Assembly: GCF_003597395.2 (NCBI RefSeq)
Contig: NC_133771.1
Coordinates: 43,725,283-43,789,282 of the forward strand
DNA from: Chelonoidis abingdonii
Lineage: Eukaryota > Chordata > Testudines > Testudinidae
Length of the DNA: 64,000 nt
Direction of reading: 5' to 3'
Positions within the stretch are counted from its first letter, which is position 1. Each line of letters begins with the position of its first letter. A program made the position numbers and the translations under genes. The notes below the pieces were generated by a model. The model was not told where the DNA came from, did no database searches, and was given only the letters and a program-made list of their open reading frames with translations. Shown in pieces: positions 11,356 to 21,585 of this stretch.

Positions 11356-14300
11356 TGTCTGTAACAGCTATCCCCCTATTCCATTTTGTTTTCTTACAGC
11401 TGTCCCCATACTCCATTTTGTTCTCCTCTTGTGGCCGCCCCTTCTCTGGCTGTTAAGTTGTTTAGCAGGGCCACTGCCCTTCTCAAAGGGATGGCCACTT
11501 GTGTTAAGTGGGACCACTGCCCTGTTCAAAGGGTTAGTCCTGTTATCACCTTGTTAAACCTGGGCTTGTTAAAACCTGGGCTCGGTGTTAGGGTAGGGAC
11601 CTGGGCTCGGTTAGGGTAGGCAATGTTCCCAGGAGGCGCCAAAACCTCTGTGTTTTCCTAGATTTCTGCTTTGGGGAAGAGTCAGGCCTTTCATGCTTTT
11701 GAAGTCACCTTACTGCACAGGACTCTGCCCCAGACATGTCCTCTGTGCTCCTACATTTGTTGCCCTGCCCCTCTCCCCCGCTGTGACAGAGGAGCCAATT
11801 CAATAGAGTCCTTGGCAGGAAAACGCCTGAGGTTTGTCTTCAAAGACAGTATACGCACCTTTGTAACTGTTGTTCTTCGAGCATGTTTGGGCTCATATTC
11901 ATTGCCAAAGTAGGTGTGGCGGCGCCCGGCGTCGCATGTTCGTCGGAAGAATTACCCCTAGCAACACGCCGGGCCGGTCGCAGATGCCCCTGGTTGGCGC
12001 CTTGTGGCACTCCGCGTATATACCCTGCTGGGACCGTTCCGCCCTCAGTTCCTTCTTGCCGGCTACTCCGACAGTTGGGAAGGAGGGTGCGGGTGGATGG
12101 ATATGGCAACCACACATCTTCGGAAAGACATCAACAGTTAAAAGGGGGAGTTACCGCTTTTCTTCTCGAAGTGCTTCCCATATCCATTCCAGTAGGTGAA
12201 TCCCAAAGCCTTACCTGGGCCTTGGGGTCGGGGATTGGAACCCTGCCGAATTGCAAAACAAGCTTTAACCCAACAGCTGCATCGTCGCCCTGGCTGCTGC
12301 AAACAAAGGGTACATGGGCGGAAGGTGTGACCGGGACCACGTAAGCTGCACGGCATCTGTCGGGATTTAGGGGACATGAGCGGGAAAAAGGCAGTAAGAG
12401 GGTGTGAGCTCTCGTGGGGGAATATGCAGTCACTCGGGCCGGAGAGGCGTGCCAAGTCGAGCAAGATTTCTTGATTGCAGGGGCCGTACCCAGGAGAGGA
12501 ATGTTGAGATGAGGAAAGGGATCCTTTCATCCTGTTCCTGCACGGGCAAAAAGATGGGACGTCTTTTGCGAAAGGGGTTCTGGGAGCGGTCGAATGTGAA
12601 CCCAGCCGCGCTCTATGGAACATCGACGCGAGTTTGTAGGCTCTGCTCTCTACGTGATACATGAGGTTTAGGTAAAAAGACCGGCGGAGGAGAATTATGT
12701 CCTGGTTAAGGTGGAATGAGGAGGGGACCACCCTGGAAAGGGAAGGCAGGGATGCGGCGCAGCTGGAACTTTGTTTCGCTGTGGATATTGCATGTAAGGT
12801 GGGACCACCACAAGAGCTCGAGCTTTTCCGAAGACTCTCCTGCCGATGTTAATCGCCACAAAGAAGCCGCCACTTTCCATAGAAAGATACAGGAGAAGGG
12901 AGCAGGTGCCAAAACGGTTCGAAGGGGGCCCATTAGCCCGAGAGAACCTGATTGGGGCCCAAGGAGGGGGCAAGGGCGCGCGGACCTGGGGGGAAGAGGG
13001 GGCTCCAGGCCCTGAGGAACCTTGGAGACTTATATGGTGAAGAGAAGCCGAAGTGGAAGGGCCTCTCCCCCTGGGGTGGATGATCGAAAAATGGGACAGC
13101 TTAGGGTTGCACTTCGCCAGGGAAAGATGAAGCGCGAGGCCCTGTTGTTGATGTTTTGCCATTAAAGTAGGTTCCAAAATTTTCCCCACTGGATAGGGAG
13201 GGGGGCCCCTGTGTAGGTGTTTTAATTTGTGTCTGACACCGCAGGAGAACCTTTCTTCCCACTTTGCCATGTTTTTTAAAGTAGCCCTGGCTTGGGCAGG
13301 GGGGGCCTTCCTGCTTCCCCAGGGGAGTAACCTGCTGCCCACTGGAGTTTTGTAGAATCAAAAGGCCGCAGTTCTGGAAAGCCACAAACGAGCCAAAAGG
13401 GAACCCACGTCATCAGGGTGGGGGGGAGGTTGGGGATGGTTGGGGGATGGGAGGGAAAGTGGGGCCTTGCCCTTGGTTTCCTGGGTAATTTAAGTCCGGA
13501 TGGGCCGGGCAGGAGAAACTGGGGTCGGGCTTAATCCGATAAGTTTTCCTGCCAGAGTGGAGTACCAGTGCTGGCGAGGCCCCCACGCTGGGCTGATGAG
13601 AATTACTTCGAGCCTTGTCCCCTGCGGCAAGCTTCCACCAGGGACTTTGTGGCACCAGTTGGGGAATGTGGGGGAAGGCATATAGGAGGAGGGTCGGGAA
13701 CCCACCAGGGAGGAAAAGGCGGGTTCCGGAGATCGAAACCCGGGGTTTGGAGGAACCTCGAAAAGGAAGCCAGGAAAACCTGGTGGGGCATTTCCGGGTG
13801 CCTGCGTTGAGGCGAAAAGAGGTCGATTTGGGGAAAACCCCACCTCCGGAAAAGAGAAGAATGGGTGCTAAATGGTCCGGGCGGGGAGGACCACTCGTGG
13901 GTGGGACCTGCTGAGGTGGGCCGCTAAATTCGTTTTGCCACTCTGGAAGGAAGGGGAGGCAAAGGCAAAGACCCACGAGTGGGGGCCTTTACAAAAAATT
14001 CCCCATTAGCTTGGACCGCCTTCTTGGACAAAGGAGGGGAGAAACGGGTCCCTCCCTGCTTGGTTTATTATAGTGCATTTCGGCGGTGGTGTTGTTCCGT
14101 GAGGCCACTAAGACGCCAACGGTTGGAAGGTGACGGAGATAAAAGGTCCCTGACCAGGCGGCATTTACCGCTCGTTAAGCTCCGGAAAACTTTATATGAG
14201 GCAAAAGGCTCCTGAGAGGACAGAGGGGCTTGTTGGTTTCCGATTTGGGACCCCATGTGGAGGCTCCCTTCCCAAGAGAGGAAGGTTTCCGATTTGTAGG

Positions 14301-14900
14301 ATTTCATTGGACGGTTCCCTGGGGTGGAAACGGGGCATCGGGCCCGCACCACTACAGGGGAGGGGGTCTTGGCCCCAGCGGAGGGAAGTTTTGCATACGG
14401 GTCTGTTGGAATAAGTGTGACGGGGGGGACCACGTCCATGGCGTCCCTCCGTTGGGTGTGTAGCGGAGCCAACCAATTTTGAAGGGGGCAAGGACGGGAG
14501 CTGGGCGTTCTTGGTGGACCCAAAGGTTGGGCAGGGCAAGCCCATATAGGGGGGGACAGCGGCTGAGAACAAGGACGCGGCCGAGGGTCGTGGGAAAGGC
14601 GAAGAGGGCTCTCTATCCAACCAAGAAGACTTATAGGGCCCGGAAACCGCTGGTATTTACATTTATACTTCAGTGTTAATTGGTTACCAACTGTATTGTA
14701 CCCCACTGTATTGTACCCCACTATTGAAACCCCCTATACTATTTGCTAAAAGAAACTCCTCCCCAATTGTCTACCTTAAACCCCATACCCCTCACTATTG
14801 AATTTTCCCTGTTTTTTGCATTTCCTTAATAAAGTTTATTTTGCACCCCACCTGTGTGGTAATTGCTCCCCAAGATCCCATATACCTGCTGGCAGGGACA
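11356..14900 (+). mobile_element. LTR-type element interrupted by a DIRS fragment
   Basis: The left part (11356-11856) starts TGTCTGTAACAGC and the right part (about 14645-14900) ends GGCAGGGACA. The pentamer CTTTA lies directly before (11351-11355) and directly after (14901-14905), a perfect 5-bp target duplication. AATAAA lies at about 14829-14834, near the right end as in an LTR. The left part has the repeated text ctccattttgtt and pairs of gggccactgccc-like text. Removing the GC-rich insert leaves about 750 bp, a plausible solo LTR length. The junctions with the insert are approximate. Confidence 0.68.
11857..14644 (-). mobile_element. GC-rich DIRS-like retrotransposon fragment (3' part: RNase H, tyrosine recombinase, terminal repeat)
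   Basis: The left end has text of the DIRS terminal repeat: gtaactgttgttcttcgag, then cagttccttcttgccggcta, then ctcgaagtgcttcccatatc. On the minus strand, broken frames resemble DIRS proteins. LHMGSQIG near 14.25 kb resembles the RNase H GWGAH..G region. LLYAFP and VILISPAWGP with WYSTLAG near 13.55-13.67 kb match the RNase H C-terminus. FHLNQDI and RMKGSLSSSQ near 12.55-12.71 kb match the recombinase, followed by VTAYSPTRAH near 12.40 kb. Matching pieces hop between all three frames. There is no right-hand terminal repeat, so the copy is truncated. CpGs are well preserved compared with the other DIRS copies in the window. Confidence 0.72.
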
Positions 14901-14939
14901 CTTTAGTATTGACCTACCATTCTACAACTGGCCTACTTA

Positions 14940-15760
14940 GGGTCCAGATTGGAGGCTTCTGTCATTGCTATTGCTGATGGAGCAGAGGACTGAAAAAGAC
15001 TCCCCACTTCAGAACTTTGCCCTTAGATTCACACCAATGGGGAGAGAACTGAAAACTTTCAAAGGAATAGTCAAAGAAGCACTCATGCTATCTGCATTTG
15101 AGTGTAATTTGTGGTCACTTAACGCTGTTCAATTATTCTTGCCTATGTTATTTCTCAGCTGGAATACAGCAATGAGATTTACCTGGGCATAAAGTCTTCA
15201 GCACTTGGGAAATTCCAGCTGGTACAGAACACTGCAGAACATCTCTTTAGCAACACAAGATACCATGAGCACATCAAACGTGTTCCCTGCTCGCTACACT
15301 GGCTTTCCACATAATTTTGAATAAAGGTCTCAGTACTTATCTTAAGGGTGCTCCATGGCCTGGGCTCCAGATATCTAAATGATTGACAAACTCCAGGAAG
15401 AAGACAGTAGTCAACAACTTTGCTCCTCTGACTCGTTGGACCTCTCTACAATAAGGGCCAAATTCATCTGTGTGGGAGAGAGCTTTCTTGTGGGCTGTCC
15501 CAAGACTGTGAAATGAATTCTCCTAGGAACTAAGAATCATTCCAAATCTCAGCATCTTCTGCTCTAAGTGCAAAGCACATTTCTTTGACCTTGTCTTCTC
15601 TAACACACACAAACACACACATGCAAAGTCAAAGAAATGTGCCTTGCATTTAGAGCAGAAGGAGATAAGGTTTGCAATGATTATTAGTTCATGGGAAAAT
15701 TTATTCCACAGTCTTGGGACAGCCCCCGAGTTGGAGGACTCTTTCAAATACTACTAGAGC
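14940..15760 (+). mobile_element. L2-like LINE 3' fragment with inverted tail
   Basis: Near 15160-15330 the plus strand reads, with breaks, AMRFTWA..SSALGKFQLVQNTAEHLF, then HEHIKRVPCSLHWLST. This is the hallmark C-terminal part of L2/jockey-type reverse transcriptases (LQLVQNAAARL...HI.PVL..LHWLPV). The tail continues to about 15520 with a LWAVPRL*NEFS-like piece. The following 15491-15726 is an inverted duplication of this tail. Confidence 0.65.
15491..15726. repeat. Imperfect inverted duplication (about 99-bp arms, 38-bp spacer)
   Basis: The left arm 15491-15589 begins gggctgtcccaagactgtg and ends cacatttctttgac. The right arm 15628-15726 is its reverse complement, starting gtcaaagaaatgtg and ending cacagtcttgggacagcccc. 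The 34 bp nearest the loop differ at only about two positions, while the outer part is more diverged. The loop is CA-rich (acacacacaaacacacaca). Confidence 0.85.
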
Positions 15761-16303
15761 ATGGATAAGTCTTAGGGAAATAATATAGTATATTTTCATT
15801 TTGATGCATGAAGATTTATCTGCAGACCTATACATTTCAATAAGAGTAATGTAGTCTTTTCCTTACAAAAACATTAGTGTAGTGCACCTAAAATCATCTA
15901 GGTTGTTTATGATGGTTTATTACTACGAATACAAAATTTAGGGCTGGATTCTTTGGTCCACCAAGTTCACATTGCACCACCTATGCAGTGCTAAGTACAC
16001 ATTATATTGCTAGAAGCAGTTATATTGCCTCAGGAGAATTCTCTCTGTTTAGGACTTAGATCAGTGACATAATGGAACCTTAATGACAAGTGGGGCTCAA
16101 TGCCTGAGAATCAGGAAGCCACCATTGGTTCCCTGACCACCTCCCTTTTTCAGTATGCCAGAGCAGAGCTCAGGTGCAGAGGATTCTCAAGCCCTAAAAG
16201 TTCAAGGTTTAGAACTTGATCCAAAAGCTTATGAATTCAGTGGAAAGCATCCTATTTGGTGTAAGTACTCAAACGGGAAATGCTGAATGGAAATATTTCT
16301 TAC
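15761..16303. other. Intronic sequence downstream of the 16.3-kb exon
   Basis: No gene or clear repeat is recognised. The donor side of the Sushi exon at 16304 borders this interval. Confidence 0.5.
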
Positions 16304-16477
16304 CTCGGCAAGTAGGTAAAGGGCTGCTCCACTGTCCATTGCTCCGGCACTGTGCTCGAGTGGCGCCTTGAAGTAAATACCCAGTGCCACAAGTAAAGTT
16401 TACAACATCATTCAAATTGAACTCGCTTCCATTAGTTACTCCATGAGCTGGGTTCCCAGGATGTCCACATGTGATCG
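16304..16477 (-). CDS. CSMD1: CSMD1 exon encoding one Sushi (CCP) domain (most downstream exon in window)
   Basis: This 174-bp exon encodes the module ITCGHPGNPAHG...PLPTCR. The cysteines are in ITCGH, NFTCGTGY, AQCRSNG and PTCR, with the tryptophan in GQWSSP. NGS and NFT are candidate N-glycosylation sites. The acceptor is attttaacag before CGATCACATG, and the donor is GCCGAG/gtaaga in phase 1, so the next codon starts with G (Val expected in the linker). The next exon was looked for toward position 1 and not recognised, so that intron probably exceeds 16.3 kb. The frame spans the whole exon without a stop, but the exon is easily missed because it has no in-frame methionine of useful length. 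Confidence 0.88.
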
Positions 16478-17599
16478 CTGTTAAAATGAAACAAACAGAC
16501 TAACATCTAATTGAAATGTGCAGGTCTACGGTATTGCTTGCATTTTTTAACCACTTCTTTTTTAACTTGAAATTTAGTCATACTTTCTATTTATGTACTG
16601 GTAAAGTAATAAATTGAAGGAAATAGAACATAAATTTGTGGAGATTTTTCTATTTCTTTACAAAAATGATGAAAAAATTTCAGAAAATGTCCAGTATCTA
16701 TATTTTACTTTACTTTTAACCACTGTACAATAAAATTAATATGAATATACATGAGTATTCTTAGATATATAGCATAATTTAGGCAGATCTGAGATCTTTA
16801 GATCGTTTAAAACAAAGTCACTCCTCCTTCTCTTGTATGATTCCAAGAGTTGTAGGGACAGAATCGTATACTCCAGTCAACTCAGATTTTATTTAACACA
16901 TCAGAAACACAAGCCTCTTGAATAGCAGGATTTTAAATAATGTTGATTTAAGGGAGGAGTCAGAACCCAGTACTAACCTTAGTAACACAAAATCTGATTT
17001 TATCTACCAGAAAGTTTTGGATCTATTCTGCCGAAATATTATTTCAAATAGATTATCTGAATGTAAGGAAATTATTAATTATTATTATTAAGTACTCTGG
17101 TTTGTGTCTTCTCATAAGGAATTCTATCCTGCAGAGACTTATGCATATGCTTAACTTTAACTATGGGTATGTCTACATGGGCAAGTTTCTGAACAAGTTA
17201 TATCACTTTTATTAAAGAGATGGAATTAAACCATAGCTGCATGTCCACACTGTACCCCTTGTGACGGTGGAGTGCATTCACATTAGCAGCTCTTGCAATG
17301 GCAAAGACAGCAGTGCATTGTGGTTGCTATCCCACTGTGCAGCTGGCTGCAGGGTGCTTTGAGAAGGGTTTGCAAAGCCTCATGGGATAGACACAGCATC
17401 ACACGATGCAGGTTTCCCAATCCCATTGTTCCATGGGCATCCTACTACTTTGCCAGCTGCTTTTCAACTGAAGTGTAGGGGAGAGCAGAGTGTGGGACTG
17501 GGAGTATATGTGTGTATGGAGGGCAGGGGAGATACTGTGTTTTGAGAGTGTCTTGCTGTTCAGCCAGCAACAGGAAGCAACCAATCCTGAGACAGGACA

Positions 17600-17880
17600 G
17601 GGCCGGATCCAGGCACCAGCTAAGGAAGCAGGTATTTGGGGTGACCAATACAAAGGGGCGGTACTCTATCCTCTATTGAAGTGGCCTGTCCTGGTCCTTG
17701 GGTGGGACACTCTCTTTCTCTTTGAGCTGCCACCAAAGAGGAAGAGAGAGAGTGAAGGATCCACTGCTGAACTGCCGCCGAAGAATGGAGCAGTGTGACT
17801 GAGCTGCCGCCAAAGTGCTGCCGATCGGCTTTTTTTTTTTTTCGCCGTTTTGGGTGGCAGAAAACCTGGGCAGGGGGAGG
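17600..17880. mobile_element. MITE with GCCGCC-rich interior
   Basis: The left end agggccggatccaggcacca and right end cagaaaacctgggcag are an imperfect inverted pair. The interior repeats gctgccgcc(g/a)aag several times, then has a T-tract and cgccgttttgggtggcag. I recognise this as a turtle-type non-autonomous DNA transposon. The exact right border is uncertain. Confidence 0.5.
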
Positions 17881-17900
17881 GGGAAACCCCAACATCAGCC

Positions 17901-17943
17901 CCAGCCCTCTCTCTCTCTTTCACACACACACACACACACACAC
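17901..17943 (+). repeat. Simple repeats (CT)n and (CA)n
   Basis: A short CT run is followed by about eleven CA units at 17921-17943, inside the composite MITE. Confidence 0.95.
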
Positions 17944-18287
17944 CTGCCTCTGTTTTCAACAGCACAAGCATTCCACATTAATGGTTTGCTTTGTGTCCCG
18001 GAGCAGATCAGCACAGCATGCAAGGGCTGTCAGAAATGGTGCTTTGAAAGGGGAAGGGAGCATATCTCCAGAGCAGCTGACTTCAAAACAATGAGCAGAG
18101 CAGCCATTTGAGGGATTATGGGACTCTTCCAGTGGCCAACTGATTGCTTTCTGTGCTGTAATATGTTTACACTGCCAATACAGTGCACGAGCCTCCGCGC
18201 TTTAAAGATTATGACTCTCATCAAGGTGAGGTTTTTTTGCGATCCTGCAACTGAGTTCTGCACACTAAGTAGCCTGGCAGTGTGTGC

Positions 18288-18900
18288 AGGGCTGTCCCTA
18301 GCCATTTGGGTGCCCTATGCAGTCCCCCTGTGGGGGGACTGTCTGGGGCCTCAGGCCTCCCCACCCAGGATCTGGGAGGCAGGAGCCGTGGGGAGCCACT
18401 TTTGGGGGCCCCACAGGCTCAGAGTGGCCCAGGGGAATAGCGGGGGCCCAGGAACAGCCTGCTCCATTTCCCTTGCCCTGGCCCCAGCCAACTCGCTCAG
18501 AGGAGAGGGTTTGGGGGAAGGGATCTCCCACTCACTGGTAGTAGCAGGAAGCGGAGCAGCCCGGCCCCAGCCCGCTCTACTCTGTCAGCTCCCAGCCAGA
18601 GTGCTCTGCTTCCCACCGCTGGTGAGGTGGAAAGCGGGCGGGCCAGGAGTGGAGCAGAGGGAAAAGGGTAAGAGGCAGGGCAGAGGGAGTTGTCCAGGAC
18701 CCCACACAGCCCCAGGGACGGCCCTGCCCCTTGCAGGCACTGCCAGCCGAGGGATAGGGCTGGTCACCGGGGCTGGTGCTACCACATGTGCAGCATGCAG
18801 CTGCCTAAGGCACCAGGAAATTTCAGGCAATTTGGTGCCCCAAATTTCATGGTGCTGTATGCAGCTGCGTATGCTGCATATGCCTAAGGATGGCCCTCGG
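18288..18900. mobile_element. MITE with AGGGCYRTCCYTAG ends
   Basis: The left end is agggctgtccctagccattt. The reverse complement of the right end is agggccatccttaggcatat, so about 12 of 14 terminal bases pair as inverted repeats. Near the right end, gcatgcagctgcctaaggca and tatgcagctgcgtatgctgc form internal symmetries. The interior is GC-rich. It lies nested in the 17163-18960 element. Confidence 0.6.
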
Positions 18901-18960
18901 GAGTTATAATGCAAAAAGCTGCTTCATTGCACAGTAACTAGCCAATGTAGACAAGGCCTA

Positions 18961-20160
18961 AGTGCCCAGTTCCATTGACTAAATTTGTTGCTATGCTCAT
19001 ACAGGATGCCAATGTTATAAACAACACTTTAGAATTGCACTACTGTGCATTGTACCTAATTGTAAATCTTATGGTCAATGGAACTACTCATCCAGTCAAA
19101 GTTATGCATGTCTCAAGATGCTGGCCCTGGGTTGTGACTTGCTCTGATTTGTACAGCATGAAACACACTGACAGAGGTTAATAAATATTAAAGAAATGAA
19201 TATCTAGAATATCTATTCATTAACTGCTTTAATTCAGAGAGCCGAATCTGAATTGAGTCAGTAACATATACAGGGGCTTTTTGCTCTGCTCTTTATGGTA
19301 CTTGGGGAATCCCTGGAAATTCTGTGAAAAGTAGCAAAAGGGGAAGGAACTAGAGCCCAGGAGATAGATAGATATAGATATAGATATAGATATAGATATA
19401 GATGATATGTGCATGTGTGTGTGTGTGTATCATAAGGAAAAATAGTTAAATCAAGTTCAGAAGTGCTTTATAATAAACTGGAATGCCATATGGGACCAGA
19501 TCAGTGATCCATTTAGATCTAGTATCTTGTATCTAAGAGTAGACAGTATCAGATGCCTTAAGAAAAGGTTTAAGAAACCCAGTAGTAGACCAGTTATGAA
19601 AAGAAATATCCCTTACATATTTTTATTCTAATGTAATTGGTGTTCCTATTATTTACACAAATGTTCTGTTTTTAAAATCTTTCTAAAGACATCATCCTCA
19701 ATATTATCTTACAGTAATGAGTTCCACATATAAATCATGTGTTGCATAAGAAAGCATTTCCTTCTATTAATTTGTTCCATAGTTCATACAGAATACAACT
19801 ACTAGGAACTATATTTTTAGAGTACACTTATAACTTTTGTACTCTTATTTTATGGTCAGGCACTGGCCTATTTCTGTGAAAAAATGGAAAAAAAATAAAA
19901 ATGAAAAAAGAAGGAAGTTAAAAGCAGAAAACAACACAGACGTATATTTGCATCTCTTTGACATTGTGTCAGTAATAATGATTGTATTCATTTAAACATC
20001 TTGTTTGTTGCATTTTTTTATTTCTTTGTATTTTACTTGAAAAAATTAAAATGTGTTTCCTTGTATTTTTACTGGGTGTCTAACTGCCCAAGACCATTTT
20101 CAACATCAGGAACAATTTCTTGGATGTCAATGTGAGTTTCCTTCTATAAAGGATTAAAGG
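18961..20160. other. AT-rich intronic stretch with a microsatellite
   Basis: No gene or named repeat is recognised apart from the simple repeat at 19362-19428. Confidence 0.45.
19362..19428 (+). repeat. Microsatellite (TAGATA)n followed by (GT)n
   Basis: A GATA run grades into about six perfect tagata hexamers (to about 19404), followed after a short spacer by a GT run. A minus-strand frame across it gives a Ser-Ile repeat that is not a gene. Confidence 0.95.
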
Positions 20161-20241
20161 CTAGATCTTCAACTAGTGTAAATCAGCCTTACCAAAATCA
20201 ACAGAACCATAGTGATTTATGCCACCTGAGGATCTGGCCCT
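20161..20241. repeat. Short palindromic MITE-like repeat
   Basis: The arms ctagatcttcaactagtgta and tgatttatgccacctgagg...atctggccct are the diverged halves of a palindrome of the type GGCCAGATCCTCA...TGAGGATCTGGCC, a repeat common in amniotes. No coding content. Confidence 0.55.
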
Positions 20242-20616
20242 AAAAATCTAACTATGTACTATCACGGATCCACAAACCAGTGCTATGCCTTAAGCTATGG
20301 AACAATTTCAAGGAGGAACTCCTTCAGTGAGTGACCCCCAAAGGTCTTCCTCCAGGGTAAGCCTTGCAGCATCACTGCCTTCTTGACTGAACCTCAGGGC
20401 TTCATCATTCTTGCTTCAGATGATGAGCTCTGCTCAGTTATTCCAACTGAGACAGACTCCTGAGAGAGACTTGTATACTCTTCAGTGATTAATGCACCTC
20501 ATCAAGTATTCACAGTGACACGCAAACAGTGTTGTCAAAAGAAGTAGGATTTATTAGTCAGCTGGAACACAACATAGGAAGTCCTTAGATTAGCATAGAA
20601 AAATGGAGGTTGAAGC

Positions 20617-21585
20617 TAAGGTTTCCAACTTTCTACTTGTCCAAAATCTAGCCCTTCCCCTGCCCTACCCCTCTTCTGAAGCCCCACCCCTTCTCCAGGC
20701 CCTGCCTCCACTCATCCATCCCCCCTCCCTTTGTCACTTGCTCTCCCCACCCTCACTCACTCGATCATTTTCACTGGGCTGGAGCAAAGGGTGTGGGAGG
20801 GGGTGAGGGCTCTGGCTGGGGGTGCAGGCTCAATGGTAGGGCCAGAAATGAGAAATTAAAGGTGTAGAAGGAGGCTCTGGGCTGAGGCAGTGGGTTGGGA
20901 TGCAAGAGGAGATGAGGGCTCTGGCTGGGAGTGTAGGCTCTGAGGTGGGTCCAGGGATGAGGGGCTTGGGTTGAAGGAGGGGACTTTGGGCTGGGATGGA
21001 GGGTTCAGGGTGGGTGAGGGTGAGTAAGAGCTCTGGATGGGGGTGTGGGCTCTGGGGTGAGGCTGGGAATGAGGGGATTGGGGTATGGAAGGGTGCTCTG
21101 GGCTGGGACTGAGGGGTTCAGAGGGTGGGTAATGATGGCTGGGGCAGAGGCTGGGGCACAGGTAGGGGGCCGGGGTGCAGGCTTCGGGCAGTGCTTACCT
21201 CAGGCAGCTCCCAGAAGCAGCGACATGTCCTATCTCCAGCTCCTATGCAGAGGTACGGACAGGCATCTCTGCGCGCTGCCCCATCCACAGGCACCACCCC
21301 CAGCTCCCATTGGCCATGGTTCCTGGCCAATGGGAGCTGCAGAGCCGGTGCTTGGGACAGGGGCAGTGTGTAAAGCCCCGTAGTTGCTCCTATGTGTAGG
21401 AGTCGAAGTGGGTAAATGCTACTGTTCAGGGAGCCGTGCAGAGCCATAGTAGCCAGTGGGCCTGCCTTAGCCCCCTGTGCTGCTGACTGGACTTTTATCG
21501 TCCCGGTCAGTGGTGCTGAGTGGAGCCACCAGGGTCCCTTTTTGACAGGGCATTCTGGTCGAAAAGTAGACACCTGGAAACCTTA
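20617..21585. mobile_element. hAT-like non-autonomous transposon with 11-bp inverted ends
   Basis: It starts TAAGGTTTCCA and ends TGGAAACCTTA, a perfect 11-bp inverted pair, with weaker pairing beyond. The flanking 8-mers gttgaagc and gataaagc agree at 6 of 8 positions, as expected for an old hAT target duplication. The GC-rich interior has about three copies of a unit of roughly 113 bp (gagggctctggctgggggtg at 20803, and again near 20909 and 21025). Near 21294-21346 there is a tight palindrome with agctcccattggcca and tggccaatgggagct arms. Long open frames here reflect composition. Confidence 0.7.

Larger units (their letters stand above)
17163..18960. mobile_element. Composite hAT-like MITE hosting at least two other MITEs
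   Basis: The left end reads gggtatgtctacatggg (from about 17164) and the right end reads caatgtagacaaggccta (to about 18960). This is an imperfect inverted pair of the GTCTACA/TGTAGAC type that bounds a common sauropsid MITE family. Inside lie a second MITE (17600-17880), simple repeats and a third MITE (18288-18900). A 263-codon open frame at 18118-18909 runs across these elements and is not a gene. Target duplications were not resolved. Confidence 0.55.

Noticed and set aside
12695..13342. 215-codon minus-strand open frame in GC-rich DNA
   Set aside because: It lies in the DIRS fragment and is only partly in a family-like frame. Low stop density comes from GC content, so it is not a separate gene.
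14068..14721. 217-codon minus-strand open frame
   Set aside because: It spans the LTR-DIRS junction and contains only a short RNase H-like stretch.
1..16303. Next downstream CSMD1 Sushi exon
   Set aside because: Searched by eye for the expected cysteine pattern with AG/GT borders on the minus strand; nothing convincing was found, though a diverged exon could have been missed.
18118..18909. 263-codon plus-strand open frame, the longest in the window
   Set aside because: It crosses the borders of two MITEs and is Gly/Ala/Pro/Ser-rich through GC composition, with no domain.
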